Source: an uncultured Sediminibacterium sp. (lineage in GTDB: Bacteria; Bacteroidota; Bacteroidia; Chitinophagales; Chitinophagaceae). Taken from it: DNA of 64,000 bases. Both the position numbers and the translations under genes were made by a program. Below, piece after piece: positions 1 through 8,658 of this stretch. The notes below the pieces were generated by a model. It ran no database searches and was not told where the DNA came from. It saw only the letters and a list, made by a program, of their open reading frames with translations. Position 1 is the first letter of the stretch. Each line of letters opens with the position of its first letter. The stretch covers positions 1 through 64,000 of the forward strand of contig NZ_CAMLMJ010000001.1 in assembly GCF_946481145.1 (NCBI RefSeq), written 5' to 3'.

Positions 1-10
1 TGTTCGTCTG

Positions 11-694
11 TTAAACAACAAACCTATACCCCACCCCCTTAATCGTAATAATTTCAAGACTCGGATCGTCTTTCAGGTAGCCGCGGATTTTGGTGATGTA
101 GACGTCGAGGTTACGGCTGTTGAAGAATGAGTCGTTGCCCCAGATATGGTTTAGGAGGTCGCGGCGGTCAATTACCGCATTGCGGTTTTGGTAGAGGTAT
201 TTAAGTAGTTCAGCTTCTCTGTATGACAGCTTTTTCTCGGAGCTGCCATTGCTGAGTAATTGTTTATTGAGATGGAAATTATATTTACCCATAACAATTG
301 TATCGCCCATTTCGGCTGGAACATCTTCTTTCTTTACCCGCAATGCATTTTCAATCCGTACAATCAGCTCTTCCATGCTGAATGGTTTACGGATATAATC
401 GTTGCCCCCAATTTTAAATCCATGCACTACGTCTTCCGTCTGTGTTTTTGCAGTCAGGAAAATAACCGGGATATCATCGTTCAGTTTGCGGATATCTTCA
501 GCCAGTTCAAAACCACTTCTGTTGGGTAACATAACATCGAGAATACAGATATCTGGCTGTTCATCTTCAAAAGAGCGGATAACATCTGCACCATCAGATT
601 CCATAATCACTTCAAAGCCCCTTGTTTCCAGTGTTTCTTTTACGATTTTACCGAGAAACAATTCATCTTCTACGTATAATACTTTTATTGGCAT
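11..694 (-). CDS. OmpR/PhoB-family response regulator
   Basis: DNA-binding response regulator of 227 residues. The receiver domain (about 1-120) has the acidic pair E9/D10, phospho-acceptor D53 in the LDVMLP segment, T81 and K103. A winged-helix output domain follows (about 130-227), ending in the usual VGYRFVV. It lies directly downstream of the histidine kinase on the same strand with a 16-bp gap, so the two form an operon and very probably a cognate pair. In Bacteroidetes such pairs are often RprXY-like, but the regulon cannot be told from sequence. Confidence 0.95.
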   Translation of the reverse strand: MPIKVLYVEDELFLGKIVKETLETRGFEVIMESDGADVIRSFEDEQPDICILDVMLPNRSGFELAEDIRKLNDDIPVIFLTAKTQTEDVVHGFKIGGNDYIRKPFSMEELIVRIENALRVKKEDVPAEMGDTIVMGKYNFHLNKQLLSNGSSEKKLSYREAELLKYLYQNRNAVIDRRDLLNHIWGNDSFFNSRNLDVYITKIRGYLKDDPSLEIITIKGVGYRFVV

Positions 695-710
695 AGGTAC
701 AGACAGTCTT

Positions 711-2540
711 TTATAAATCCCTTACGGGTAATGTCACAATAAATATACTTCCTTTATCCGGCTCGCTTTCAACACGGATCGTTCCTTTATGACTTTTAAC
801 TACCTGCGCAACATAGCTAAGTCCTAAGCCGTAGCCCTTGATATTATGTTTATTACCAGTAGGTACCCGGAAGAATTTATCAAATATTTTTGTTTGGTGC
901 TGTGGTGCAATACCAATTCCATTATCCTGAATCTTTAATGAAATGGTATCCTTATCAGGCATATCCATTTCAATATTGATTTCAGCCTTCGAATTGCTGT
1001 ATTTCAGTGCATTATCCAGCAGGTTATAAACAACACTGGTAAGGTGTAGTTTATCTGCTTCAATCATATAACTATGATTTCCGGCAGTAAAATGAACCTG
1101 AGCCTTTTGTTTATCGAACTGGAGTTTCATTATGCGAAGATTCTCTTCGATCAGTTCTTTCAAATCAAAAGGTTCTTTATTCAATTCAATCTGCTGCTTT
1201 TCAAACATAGACAGTTTGAGTACTTTATCTACCAGCAGACTTAAGCGCTGTAGTTCAGCAGCAGAGATATCGAGGTATTCTTTGGTTCTTTCCGGACTTT
1301 GAATCGCATTAAAATTCCGAAGTGCCTCAATAGCCACACCTACTGTTGCAATCGGGGTTTTAAGCTCGTGGGTAATATTACTGATGAAATCATTTTTTAT
1401 TTCAGCCAGTCTTTGTTGTGCCAACAGGTTACGGTATAACATGATAAAAGAACCTGCTACCAATAATAATAGAATCAATGATCCGCCAATCTGCATCTGC
1501 ATTTTTCCCAGCACATACATATCAGTGCCTTCAAAACTTGCCTGATATGCATAAGGTGTGTTGTAGCCTACAAATACCTTATCGGTAATAATCGCATCTG
1601 TTGTATCCCGCTTAAACTGCCATCTATTTGGAATACTGTCCTTGAAGGATTCAAACGATATCTTGAAACGTAATTTTTTATTTGTTTTTCCTAAAGCAAC
1701 GCGATAGGCTGAATCAACCTGCTTAACAGGTATTGAATCGTTAATGGTTTTATTGTTGGATAAAAATCGAATGATTGGCGATGTTGTTCCTGCACCCGGC
1801 ATTATCCTTTCAGTAAAATGCACGGTTTGTGCTGGTACTATCTCCAGCTTTTTTGTACTGCCGGCAGGTTCTCTGCCAGATGAAGGCTTCTTGATAACTT
1901 GTATACCTGGTTTTGATACAATATTTTGTATTCCTCTCTTACCAGCAGAATCAGGTAAATGCTTTAATGAATTACTGTCTTTAGTAGTAACGCTAATACT
2001 GTATCCTTTAGAGAATTGATGGTTTATTTTTCCGTTGATTTCTTCCTTCATCGTAGAATCGAATCGAACAATGATACGGTCGAATGAATCGCGGGCATTT
2101 GATTTTGCCTGTTTCATAATCAGCTCTATCAATGCCGGGTTAGGTGCACCTTTAAAGCTAAATCCAGATTTGAATACCGAAACAGACTGAATTGAATCAG
2201 CAGGAATATTATTTAATTCAATTGGGCCGTTAATAGTCCTGTATAAAACATTGGCGGCACTGATTATTTTCCCAGAGTCTTTTTTTGGCTTTTTCCCAGT
2301 AGTTCCGTAGGCTATTACTTTAGGTGATGGTACGGTAATGTTTTGAGCAATAAGCGTGGTATCTTTTTCAAATCGTGATAACTGAAGTTTATTCATGGTT
2401 TCACGAAAACTAATGTCTACTTCTTTCTTCAGTCCTGCATGTTCATCTTTATACAGCTTATGCAGCCAGTAGCCTTCGAATGCTGCCAGCAACAGCACGG
2501 TGGCTGTCATTAATATCATGGATAGCTGTAGTTTTTTCAT
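711..2540 (-). CDS. membrane sensor histidine kinase
   Basis: Two-component sensor kinase of about 609 residues. TM1 (about 6-25) and TM2 (about 351-370) bracket a long extracytoplasmic sensor region. The dimerisation/H-box follows, with NITHELKTP and phospho-acceptor H391, then a HATPase domain with the N box (NLLDNALKYS) and glycine-rich G1/G2 segments. An upstream in-frame ATG at 2585 exists. The start at 2540 is preferred because it opens a typical signal-anchor and lies just downstream of a promoter-like TACCTTTG. No HAMP domain is obvious. The sensor ligand is unknown. Confidence 0.93.
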   Translation of the reverse strand: MKKLQLSMILMTATVLLLAAFEGYWLHKLYKDEHAGLKKEVDISFRETMNKLQLSRFEKDTTLIAQNITVPSPKVIAYGTTGKKPKKDSGKIISAANVLYRTINGPIELNNIPADSIQSVSVFKSGFSFKGAPNPALIELIMKQAKSNARDSFDRIIVRFDSTMKEEINGKINHQFSKGYSISVTTKDSNSLKHLPDSAGKRGIQNIVSKPGIQVIKKPSSGREPAGSTKKLEIVPAQTVHFTERIMPGAGTTSPIIRFLSNNKTINDSIPVKQVDSAYRVALGKTNKKLRFKISFESFKDSIPNRWQFKRDTTDAIITDKVFVGYNTPYAYQASFEGTDMYVLGKMQMQIGGSLILLLLVAGSFIMLYRNLLAQQRLAEIKNDFISNITHELKTPIATVGVAIEALRNFNAIQSPERTKEYLDISAAELQRLSLLVDKVLKLSMFEKQQIELNKEPFDLKELIEENLRIMKLQFDKQKAQVHFTAGNHSYMIEADKLHLTSVVYNLLDNALKYSNSKAEINIEMDMPDKDTISLKIQDNGIGIAPQHQTKIFDKFFRVPTGNKHNIKGYGLGLSYVAQVVKSHKGTIRVESEPDKGSIFIVTLPVRDL

Positions 2541-2557
2541 GTTGTTCAATCTCATTG

Positions 2558-2590
2558 CAAAGGTAGGGGCTTCTATGCCCTGCATCGCAA
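2558..2590 (-). promoter_or_regulatory. Bacteroidetes-type promoter for kinase/regulator operon
   Basis: On the minus strand TACCTTTG (2565-2558) matches the TAnnTTTG -7 element exactly, with a TTG at 2590-2588, spacing 22. It leaves only a short leader before the ATG at 2540, which supports that start. The spacing is at the long end of the usual range. Confidence 0.5.
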
Positions 2591-2711
2591 ATCCATTAAC
2601 CTAAATTAACCTTTAAGCAAGAATGCTTAACACTGACCCGTATTAGTTTTGATTCGTTCAAAATTAAGGGCAAGAGCCCCGTATTAAAGTTTTCAATATA
2701 AATAAACCTAC

Positions 2712-3539
2712 ATGAAGAAAGTATTTTTCCTGATTGTTGCTGTTGTTAGTTTTGGCACAATTAAGGCCCAGGTGAAACAGGGCACCATTATGTATGAGCG
2801 AAAGGTGAATGCGCATCGTTCAATTACCAGTGAACAGATGAAGGCCATGATCCCTGAATTTCGTATCAGTAAACATTTGTTGATTTTCAGTGACAGTATT
2901 TCCCTTTATAAGATGATTCCTGAAAATGATGCTCCCGATCCGTTTGCAAGTGGTGCCGGTGCCGGTGGTGGTGGAATGAGAATGTCTTTCTCTTTTAACA
3001 CTGGCTCTGATGCAGGTGAATTGTATAAAAATTTTACACAATCCAAATCGATCTTAAGTTCAGAACTGGCAGGTAAGAATTACCTGATCAGCGATTCTAT
3101 TAAACAACAACCCTGGAAACTGATCAATGAAACCAAACAGATCCTCGGTTATACCTGTTTAAAAGCAACCAGAAAAGTAACCATGCCGCCACAGCAAACC
3201 AGGATGATGGTTATCGGTGGACCGGGAGGAAATACTTCAAGAGATACCACAACCCCAGTAGGCCGCGAAATAGAAGTAGTAGCCTGGTATGCACAGGATA
3301 TTATTAGTCCTGTAGGACCAGAAAGCTACGGTCAGTTGCCTGGTGTAATTTTGCAGTTAGATATTGATAATGCAGCTACTGTTTACAACGCATTAGAAAT
3401 AAAAAAAGAAGTAGACCAGAAAATGCTGAAAGAACCTAAAAAAGGTAAATCGGTAACTTCTGCTGAATTCAATAAACTGCGAATGGATATGATGCAGCAA
3501 CAGTTTCAGAATGGAGGCGGAATCAGGTTTGGGGGGTAG
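2712..3539 (+). CDS. GLPGLI family protein
   Basis: Secreted protein of 275 residues with an N-terminal signal peptide (about 1-19, ending IKAQ). It contains the family hallmarks: an early GTIMYER strand, a central QPWKLINETKQILGYTC segment, and the name-giving Gly-Leu-Pro-Gly motif, here degenerate as GQLPGVILQ. The family is restricted to Bacteroidetes, is exported and has no established function. The C-terminus is rich in Met, Gln and Gly. It stands alone on the plus strand, divergent from the sensor kinase operon and convergent with the MBL-fold hydrolase. Confidence 0.9.
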   Translation: MKKVFFLIVAVVSFGTIKAQVKQGTIMYERKVNAHRSITSEQMKAMIPEFRISKHLLIFSDSISLYKMIPENDAPDPFASGAGAGGGGMRMSFSFNTGSDAGELYKNFTQSKSILSSELAGKNYLISDSIKQQPWKLINETKQILGYTCLKATRKVTMPPQQTRMMVIGGPGGNTSRDTTTPVGREIEVVAWYAQDIISPVGPESYGQLPGVILQLDIDNAATVYNALEIKKEVDQKMLKEPKKGKSVTSAEFNKLRMDMMQQQFQNGGGIRFGG

Positions 3540-3543
3540 TTTG

Positions 3544-3630
3544 ATGTTAGCAGTTAGGTGTTAGGTATTAGGTGTTAGCCATTTGCCATTACAACTTAAA
3601 CCCTAACACCTAACACCTATCACCTAACCT
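3544..3630. repeat. inverted 7-bp-period repeat (TTAGGTG type)
   Basis: About three to four copies of a TTAGGTG-like heptamer at 3553-3578 are mirrored by an inverted set at 3603-3628, separated by about 24 bp. The RNA would fold into a long hairpin between two convergent genes, so it could act as a bidirectional terminator. The right arm contains the last codons and stop of the downstream minus-strand hydrolase. Confidence 0.75.
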
Positions 3631-4714
3631 TCTCCCACCAGTTCACTAAACCCGAAGGATTTACCAAATCAACTTTCTGACCAATCATTGGCGTGAGTAT
3701 TTGGGGGTCTTCAGGTTTTGTTGTTTTCAGAAGGGAAACAATGGGTTCATCCCAGGCATGATTGGCAAGGGTGAATTTTGACCAATGCACCGGTAATAAT
3801 TTTGCAGCCCTCAGCTCCCTGCTTGCGGGCATTATCTGCTCTGGTAACATGTGAATGTATCTCCAGTTTTGATCATACTGACCACATTCAAGTATGGCAA
3901 GATCAAAAGGACCGTAGCCATCACCAATAGCTTTGAAATGATCATCATACCCACTATCACCTCCTAAATAAAGATTCATTGAGGGTAAACGCAATGCGAA
4001 GGATACCCATAGCGACTGATTACGTTTAAAGCCTCTTCCTGAAAAATGACGGGCCGGTAATACGGTAACACTTATTCCTTCATCCAGGTTTGCCTGTTCA
4101 TACCAATCGAACTCCATGATTTGATCCGCACTATACCCCCAGCGTTCGAAATGTGCGCCGGTTCCTAATCCGGTAATAACTTTTGCTACTTTGTTTTTTA
4201 TTTTTTGAATGGTAGAAAAATCAAGATGATCCCAGTGATCATGAGATATAAAAAGATAATCGATATTGGGAAGGTCATCTGTTGTGTATTTATCTGCACC
4301 AGTAAATGCACGGGTGGTAAATGAGATAGGTGATGCTGCTCCGCTAAATACAGGGTCTACCAATATTTTTTTGCCATCTACCTGAATAAAATAAGAGGAA
4401 TGACCCATCCAAACCAATACCTGCTCATAAGGGTCTAGTTGTTTTAAGGACGTTTTCAAGGCGGGCAGTTCAGTTGTTGGCCTGGGTCTTTCTTTTTTAC
4501 GGAAAAAGAATTCCATTATTACACTATAATAACTGGCATCTTCTGCCAGATCGGGCGTATGACTAAGGTTCTGAAATTTACCATCACGGTAATTGGGTGA
4601 TTGTTCAATTCGCTGCTTTCTAGCTCCGGCCGAAAGACTTCCAAATGGCTCTGTCCGAACAAATGCATAAACAGCCAGCACCAACAATAATAATACACCT
4701 ATAAATAGGACCAT
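3620..4714 (-). CDS. MBL-fold metallo-hydrolase (NAPE-PLD/UlaG-like)
   Basis: Membrane-anchored hydrolase of 364 residues. An N-terminal hydrophobic helix (about 2-18) is followed by a metallo-beta-lactamase fold. The metal-binding motif HxHxDH is at 158-163 (SHDHWDH), with further ligands expected in PARHFSGRG and GGDSGYDDHF. The QVDGKKILVDPVFSG segment and overall layout match the group containing N-acyl-phosphatidylethanolamine phospholipase D-like and UlaG-like enzymes. The real substrate is unknown. The last two codons and the stop lie inside the heptamer repeat, so the C-terminus may have been set by the repeat's arrival. Confidence 0.88.
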   Translation of the reverse strand: MVLFIGVLLLLVLAVYAFVRTEPFGSLSAGARKQRIEQSPNYRDGKFQNLSHTPDLAEDASYYSVIMEFFFRKKERPRPTTELPALKTSLKQLDPYEQVLVWMGHSSYFIQVDGKKILVDPVFSGAASPISFTTRAFTGADKYTTDDLPNIDYLFISHDHWDHLDFSTIQKIKNKVAKVITGLGTGAHFERWGYSADQIMEFDWYEQANLDEGISVTVLPARHFSGRGFKRNQSLWVSFALRLPSMNLYLGGDSGYDDHFKAIGDGYGPFDLAILECGQYDQNWRYIHMLPEQIMPASRELRAAKLLPVHWSKFTLANHAWDEPIVSLLKTTKPEDPQILTPMIGQKVDLVNPSGLVNWWEKVR

Positions 4715-4763
4715 AACATATATTTCTACTCGTTTAAGACGATTGAGCTATTAAAATATTGCA

Positions 4764-4793
4764 TAAAAAAATCCCTTCCTAAACAGGAAGGGA
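4764..4793 (-). terminator. rho-independent terminator
   Basis: Stem TCCCTTCCT/AGGAAGGGA with loop AAAC (4772-4793). On the minus strand it is followed by a run of seven T. It lies 29 bp after the stop of the outer-membrane protein gene. Confidence 0.85.
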
Positions 4794-4821
4794 GTACTGA
4801 TAAATATGAGCATGAGAAAAA

Positions 4822-7635
4822 TTAGAATGATCTGGTGATAATACGGGCTCCCCCACTTGAAGCTGCTTTATTTAACCTGAACGTAAAACTCAGGAGAAAA
4901 TAACGTTGCAACACATTGTAGCGGGTATCTTCAATATAGTTCTGGTTCGCAGACCTGTTCACTCCAACGTTTTTATTTAGCAGATCATATACGGTTAGTT
5001 TCAATTCCCCGCGTTTGTTCTTCAGGAACGATTTGGCAAGGGATGCATTCCAGTAGGGTATTTTGGTATTAAAGCCATCTGCCCTTCCTGAGTTTATGGT
5101 ATAATTGAAACTATTGTTCATTATTAATCCAAGTGGCAGATAATTATTCATTTCAATATTATATGTCTGCTGAAGATAGTTGGTATTCAGCCTGGATTGT
5201 AAACTGTAAGTTGCCTTACTTATATTCAAACGTGCAGATGCATTGATATCCATTAAGCCGTCTTTATTAAAGCTGTAATTAAGCGATGGCCCTACACCCA
5301 GGTTGGCAATATTGTTTCTTGCGCCATTCAGGAAAGCAATATTTCTGGTATAATTCGTATTGATCCCAATATCGATCCTTGATTTTAGTTTCTTAATGGG
5401 AAAACCTGCATTCACACTTCCAAATACGAAATATTGTCCATCAGCGTTAACCGGCATTGACACCCTGGCTCCATTGGGTTGTATTACATCGGAATTTACG
5501 ATGGCATTATTGGTTTTGGTAGCAGAAATAAAGGCAAAGAGATTTCTTTGTGTATAGATATTGGTTGAAAAGAAGCTCAGGTTTAGTGATTGCACATAAC
5601 TTCTTTTCAGGTTTGGATTACCAGTATACGTATTCAATGGATCACTCACATCCGCTATGGGCTGCAACTGAGCCGTTGACGGCTGAGTAGTAGATGTATT
5701 CAGTCCCAGAGATAATGTTTTCGTCGATGCCAACTTATATTGTATGTTGGCACTCGGCAACAGATCAGAGAAATGTTGTTCAATTACATTACCATTGGTA
5801 TTATTGGTACTCTTAAGTATGGCAGACTGAAATGATGACCCAACAGTTAAAGAAAACTTCTTCATATTCGATCTGAAATTAAGTGTACCTCCACCATAAT
5901 TATAACTACTGGTAAAATCATTACTCAACACCGTATTATATTGGTCATATTTTCCAGAACCACTGTTGTAGTCATATGTTTTTCGATCGCTCTGACCGCT
6001 ATTGGTATTATAAAATGAAGTGATTTCCAGCAATGATTTTGATCCAATGGGTTCGGTATAGGTAATGGTTGCTCCGAAATTTCGGGTGATGGCATTCCTG
6101 CTGTTTTTCTGATTAGTAATAGAGTCGCGCAAAGGCACTCCTGCCGCATAGAAGGTATTACGGGTGTACAGGTCTCCTGTTTGTTTACTATCGTTATAGT
6201 TGAGGGTGAAATTACCGGAAATGGTTCTCCCCTTTTTCTTCAGACGCTGGCGGTACAAAGCAGTAGCAGATAGGTTCAGGGCTTCTGAATTTGTTCTGCT
6301 GTCGCTGAAACCATCATTTATTTTTTGTCCGCTTGTATTGGTTGAGCTATAACTACTATAAGTGCGGCTATTATTCTGCTGCGCAGAAACAACAGGTGTT
6401 ACCTTCAAAGAAATCAAACTGTCGAATTTATGATCGAAACCTCCGTTCCATCTTTGTTGTTGTATTCTTCTTGCTGAATTACTATTGCCTAGATAATCAA
6501 AACTGTTACCGGGTAGCAGATTCTGGCGATTGGTAGTTCGATTGGTAGCGAGGTCTATATCGCTGAACATACCGCTGGTATTTACATTTGATTTCTTGTT
6601 CCATAAATCATTATAATTTACACCACCTGCATAGGTTGTAGCCACACCCTGCTGGTTTTGTCCAAGTCCGGTTACTGGCAGTCCATTATCACCACCCCCT
6701 CCGCTATTGATACTAATACTAATTCCGCCTCCGGTATTACGCATACCTCGCGCCAGATCGCCAGTGAAATTCATGATATCATTTAAACTGAATCCTTGCT
6801 TATTAACGTTGTTAGCCATACCCAGCAGTGATAATTGCTGATCGCCATTAAATCGGTTAATATTGGTTTGGGCATCATATCGGCCATCGTCGCCCCCGGC
6901 GCCTCCTGCAATTCTTCCGAAGGTAGATTTGTTCCTGTCTTTTTTGAGTTTCAGGTTGATGGCTTTTTCTGAATTACCATCATCAATTCCGGTGAATTCG
7001 GCTCTATCACTTTTTTTATCAAATACCTGTACTTTATCTACTGCATCGGCATCCAGGTTTTTGGTAGCGATTTTCGGGTCACCGGTAAAAAACTCTTTGC
7101 CGTTAACCAAAACGCGGTTAATCTTTTGTCCGTTAACCCTTACTGTTCCATCGGTATCGACTGTAACTCCGGGCAATCGTTTCAACAGGTCTTCCACCAC
7201 TGCATTGGGTTGTGTTTTGAAATTTTCGGTATTAAATTCAACCGTATCATTGTTGATGGTTACCGGGGCCCTTCTAGCTGTAACCGTTACATCATTACTT
7301 TTAAGTACATCGGTTAGTATCAGTTGACCAAGGTCCAGCATATTACCAGCAGTTACTTCAATTGATTTCCAGACAGGCACATAACCAACATAGGAAGCTG
7401 AAATCAGGTATGAACCTTTTTCAAGCGTTTTAAAATTAAACTTACCCGTAGAATCGGCTCGGGTAAAGGTAACAAGGGTAGAATCTTTGCTGTCTACAAT
7501 AGAAACAGTTGCATATGCCAGTCCACGATTAGTGGCCGTATCAAATACATGCCCTTTTACGGATCCGGTATTTTGCGCCTCTGAGAAAGCGGGTAAAAGT
7601 GCAATAATCAACAGTGTAGCGACGTACTTAAACAT
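4822..7635 (-). CDS. outer-membrane beta-barrel protein, TonB-receptor-like
   Basis: Large outer-membrane protein of 937 residues. In order: signal peptide (about 1-20), carboxypeptidase-regulatory-like beta-sandwich (about 23-110, KGHVFDTATNRGLAYATVSI), plug-like domain (about 120-230, with VEDLLKRLPGVTVDTDGTV and the QKINRVLVNGKEFF segment), then a long barrel rich in aromatic and Asn/Ser strands, ending in F. It matches the Bacteroidetes outer membrane beta-barrel (OMP_b-brl_3) family, which resembles TonB-dependent receptors but has no SusD partner here. A paralogue of similar length lies at 32869-35721. The substrate is unknown. Confidence 0.9.
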   Translation of the reverse strand: MFKYVATLLIIALLPAFSEAQNTGSVKGHVFDTATNRGLAYATVSIVDSKDSTLVTFTRADSTGKFNFKTLEKGSYLISASYVGYVPVWKSIEVTAGNMLDLGQLILTDVLKSNDVTVTARRAPVTINNDTVEFNTENFKTQPNAVVEDLLKRLPGVTVDTDGTVRVNGQKINRVLVNGKEFFTGDPKIATKNLDADAVDKVQVFDKKSDRAEFTGIDDGNSEKAINLKLKKDRNKSTFGRIAGGAGGDDGRYDAQTNINRFNGDQQLSLLGMANNVNKQGFSLNDIMNFTGDLARGMRNTGGGISISINSGGGGDNGLPVTGLGQNQQGVATTYAGGVNYNDLWNKKSNVNTSGMFSDIDLATNRTTNRQNLLPGNSFDYLGNSNSARRIQQQRWNGGFDHKFDSLISLKVTPVVSAQQNNSRTYSSYSSTNTSGQKINDGFSDSRTNSEALNLSATALYRQRLKKKGRTISGNFTLNYNDSKQTGDLYTRNTFYAAGVPLRDSITNQKNSRNAITRNFGATITYTEPIGSKSLLEITSFYNTNSGQSDRKTYDYNSGSGKYDQYNTVLSNDFTSSYNYGGGTLNFRSNMKKFSLTVGSSFQSAILKSTNNTNGNVIEQHFSDLLPSANIQYKLASTKTLSLGLNTSTTQPSTAQLQPIADVSDPLNTYTGNPNLKRSYVQSLNLSFFSTNIYTQRNLFAFISATKTNNAIVNSDVIQPNGARVSMPVNADGQYFVFGSVNAGFPIKKLKSRIDIGINTNYTRNIAFLNGARNNIANLGVGPSLNYSFNKDGLMDINASARLNISKATYSLQSRLNTNYLQQTYNIEMNNYLPLGLIMNNSFNYTINSGRADGFNTKIPYWNASLAKSFLKNKRGELKLTVYDLLNKNVGVNRSANQNYIEDTRYNVLQRYFLLSFTFRLNKAASSGGARIITRSF

Positions 7636-7655
7636 TAGTTTTGATTTTAATAAAC

Positions 7656-7663
7656 CAAAAGTA
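7656..7663 (-). promoter_or_regulatory. -7 promoter element
   Basis: TACTTTTG on the minus strand matches TAnnTTTG about 20 bases ahead of the outer-membrane protein start at 7635. A clear -33 TTG at standard spacing was not found. Confidence 0.4.
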
Positions 7664-7747
7664 GGGTCGTCGAAATCTAAAAGCGGTTAATGAACTTTGG
7701 GGAAAGGTTAATAAAGGTTAATGGCTTTCCTAGGGGCTATGGGCTTT

Positions 7748-7770
7748 GGTCCATGGTCCATAGTCCATGG
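7748..7770. repeat. 7-bp-period repeat (GGTCCAT type)
   Basis: Three consecutive heptamers of the GGTCCAT/AGTCCAT family. The same family recurs at 39980-40227, 41190-41235 and 60760-60830. Confidence 0.8.
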
Positions 7771-7806
7771 GAGAGCCATCTGGATTCATATTAAGAGCAT
7801 GAAAAA

Positions 7807-7830
7807 AGCCAATGCGTAATAACATTGGCT
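7807..7830 (-). terminator. rho-independent terminator of the FKBP gene
   Basis: AGCCAATG / CATTGGCT stem with an 8-nt loop. On the minus strand it is followed by a T-rich tract. It lies 24 bp after the prolyl isomerase stop. Confidence 0.8.
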
Positions 7831-7853
7831 TTTAAGGTTTCTTTATTGTGTGA

Positions 7854-8585
7854 TTATTTTTCTATTGAAATAAGCTCTACTTCAAAGATTAAGGTAGATC
7901 CAGGACCAATTTTTGGTCCGGCCTGGTTATCACCATAGGCTAAATCGGAGGGTACGTATAGCTTCCATTTACTTCCTACGGTCATTAATTGTAATGCTTC
8001 CTGCCAGCCTTTGATTACACCACCTACTGAAAATACAATGGGCTCACCGCGTTCAACTGAACTGTCGAAAACGGTTCCGTCGATCAATGTTCCATGATAA
8101 TGACATTTAACCTGATCAGTAGCGACCGGCTTTACGCCATCAGGATTATTTTTTATGATCTCATATTGTAAACCACTAGGTAATGTAACTACACCCGGAC
8201 GTTTGGCATTGGCATCAAGAAAGGTTTTGGCCTGCTTTTTAATCTCTCCCATCTTCGCTTCATTTGCTTCCGATATAAAATCCTGTATACATCCATCGAG
8301 TGCCATTTCAGGGATAATGATTTTCTTCTTTTGCAATTGATCCGACAATGCCCTTTGCAATATGGCCACATTCAAATTACCCATACCCTGGTTTTCGAGG
8401 TTTTGAGCAATCCTGATACCAAGTGCATAGCTGGCAGAATCTTTACTGTTTTTCAAAGGATTTACTACCGTTTTAACAGGTGCTTTAGTAGTTTTTGGCG
8501 CCGCAGGTTTAGTTGTTTTTGTTTGGCCATAAGTAGTACCTGCCACTACAAATGCAACTAAGCATGAAAATATTATTCGCATCAT
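7854..8585 (-). CDS. FKBP-type peptidyl-prolyl cis-trans isomerase
   Basis: Exported prolyl isomerase of about 243 residues (starts at 8585 or 8582). A signal peptide is followed by a linker rich in Lys, Thr and Pro, an FKBP N-terminal dimerisation-like helical domain (SYALGIRIAQNLENQGM), and a C-terminal FKBP domain. The catalytic domain has the GTLIDGTVFDSSVERGEP and FSVGGVIKGWQEAL segments and the YVPSDLAYGD loop. The layout is that of FkpA/MIP-type periplasmic chaperone-isomerases. The open frame extends to 8702, but that start would overlap the end of argH and hide the signal peptide, so the internal ATG pair is chosen. Confidence 0.9.
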   Translation of the reverse strand: MMRIIFSCLVAFVVAGTTYGQTKTTKPAAPKTTKAPVKTVVNPLKNSKDSASYALGIRIAQNLENQGMGNLNVAILQRALSDQLQKKKIIIPEMALDGCIQDFISEANEAKMGEIKKQAKTFLDANAKRPGVVTLPSGLQYEIIKNNPDGVKPVATDQVKCHYHGTLIDGTVFDSSVERGEPIVFSVGGVIKGWQEALQLMTVGSKWKLYVPSDLAYGDNQAGPKIGPGSTLIFEVELISIEK

Positions 8586-8658
8586 TTCTGGTTTAAGAGC
8601 ATCAAAACAACAATATTTTAGGGATTGTGCCAAGAATGCGGTCACTATTCTACCGACT

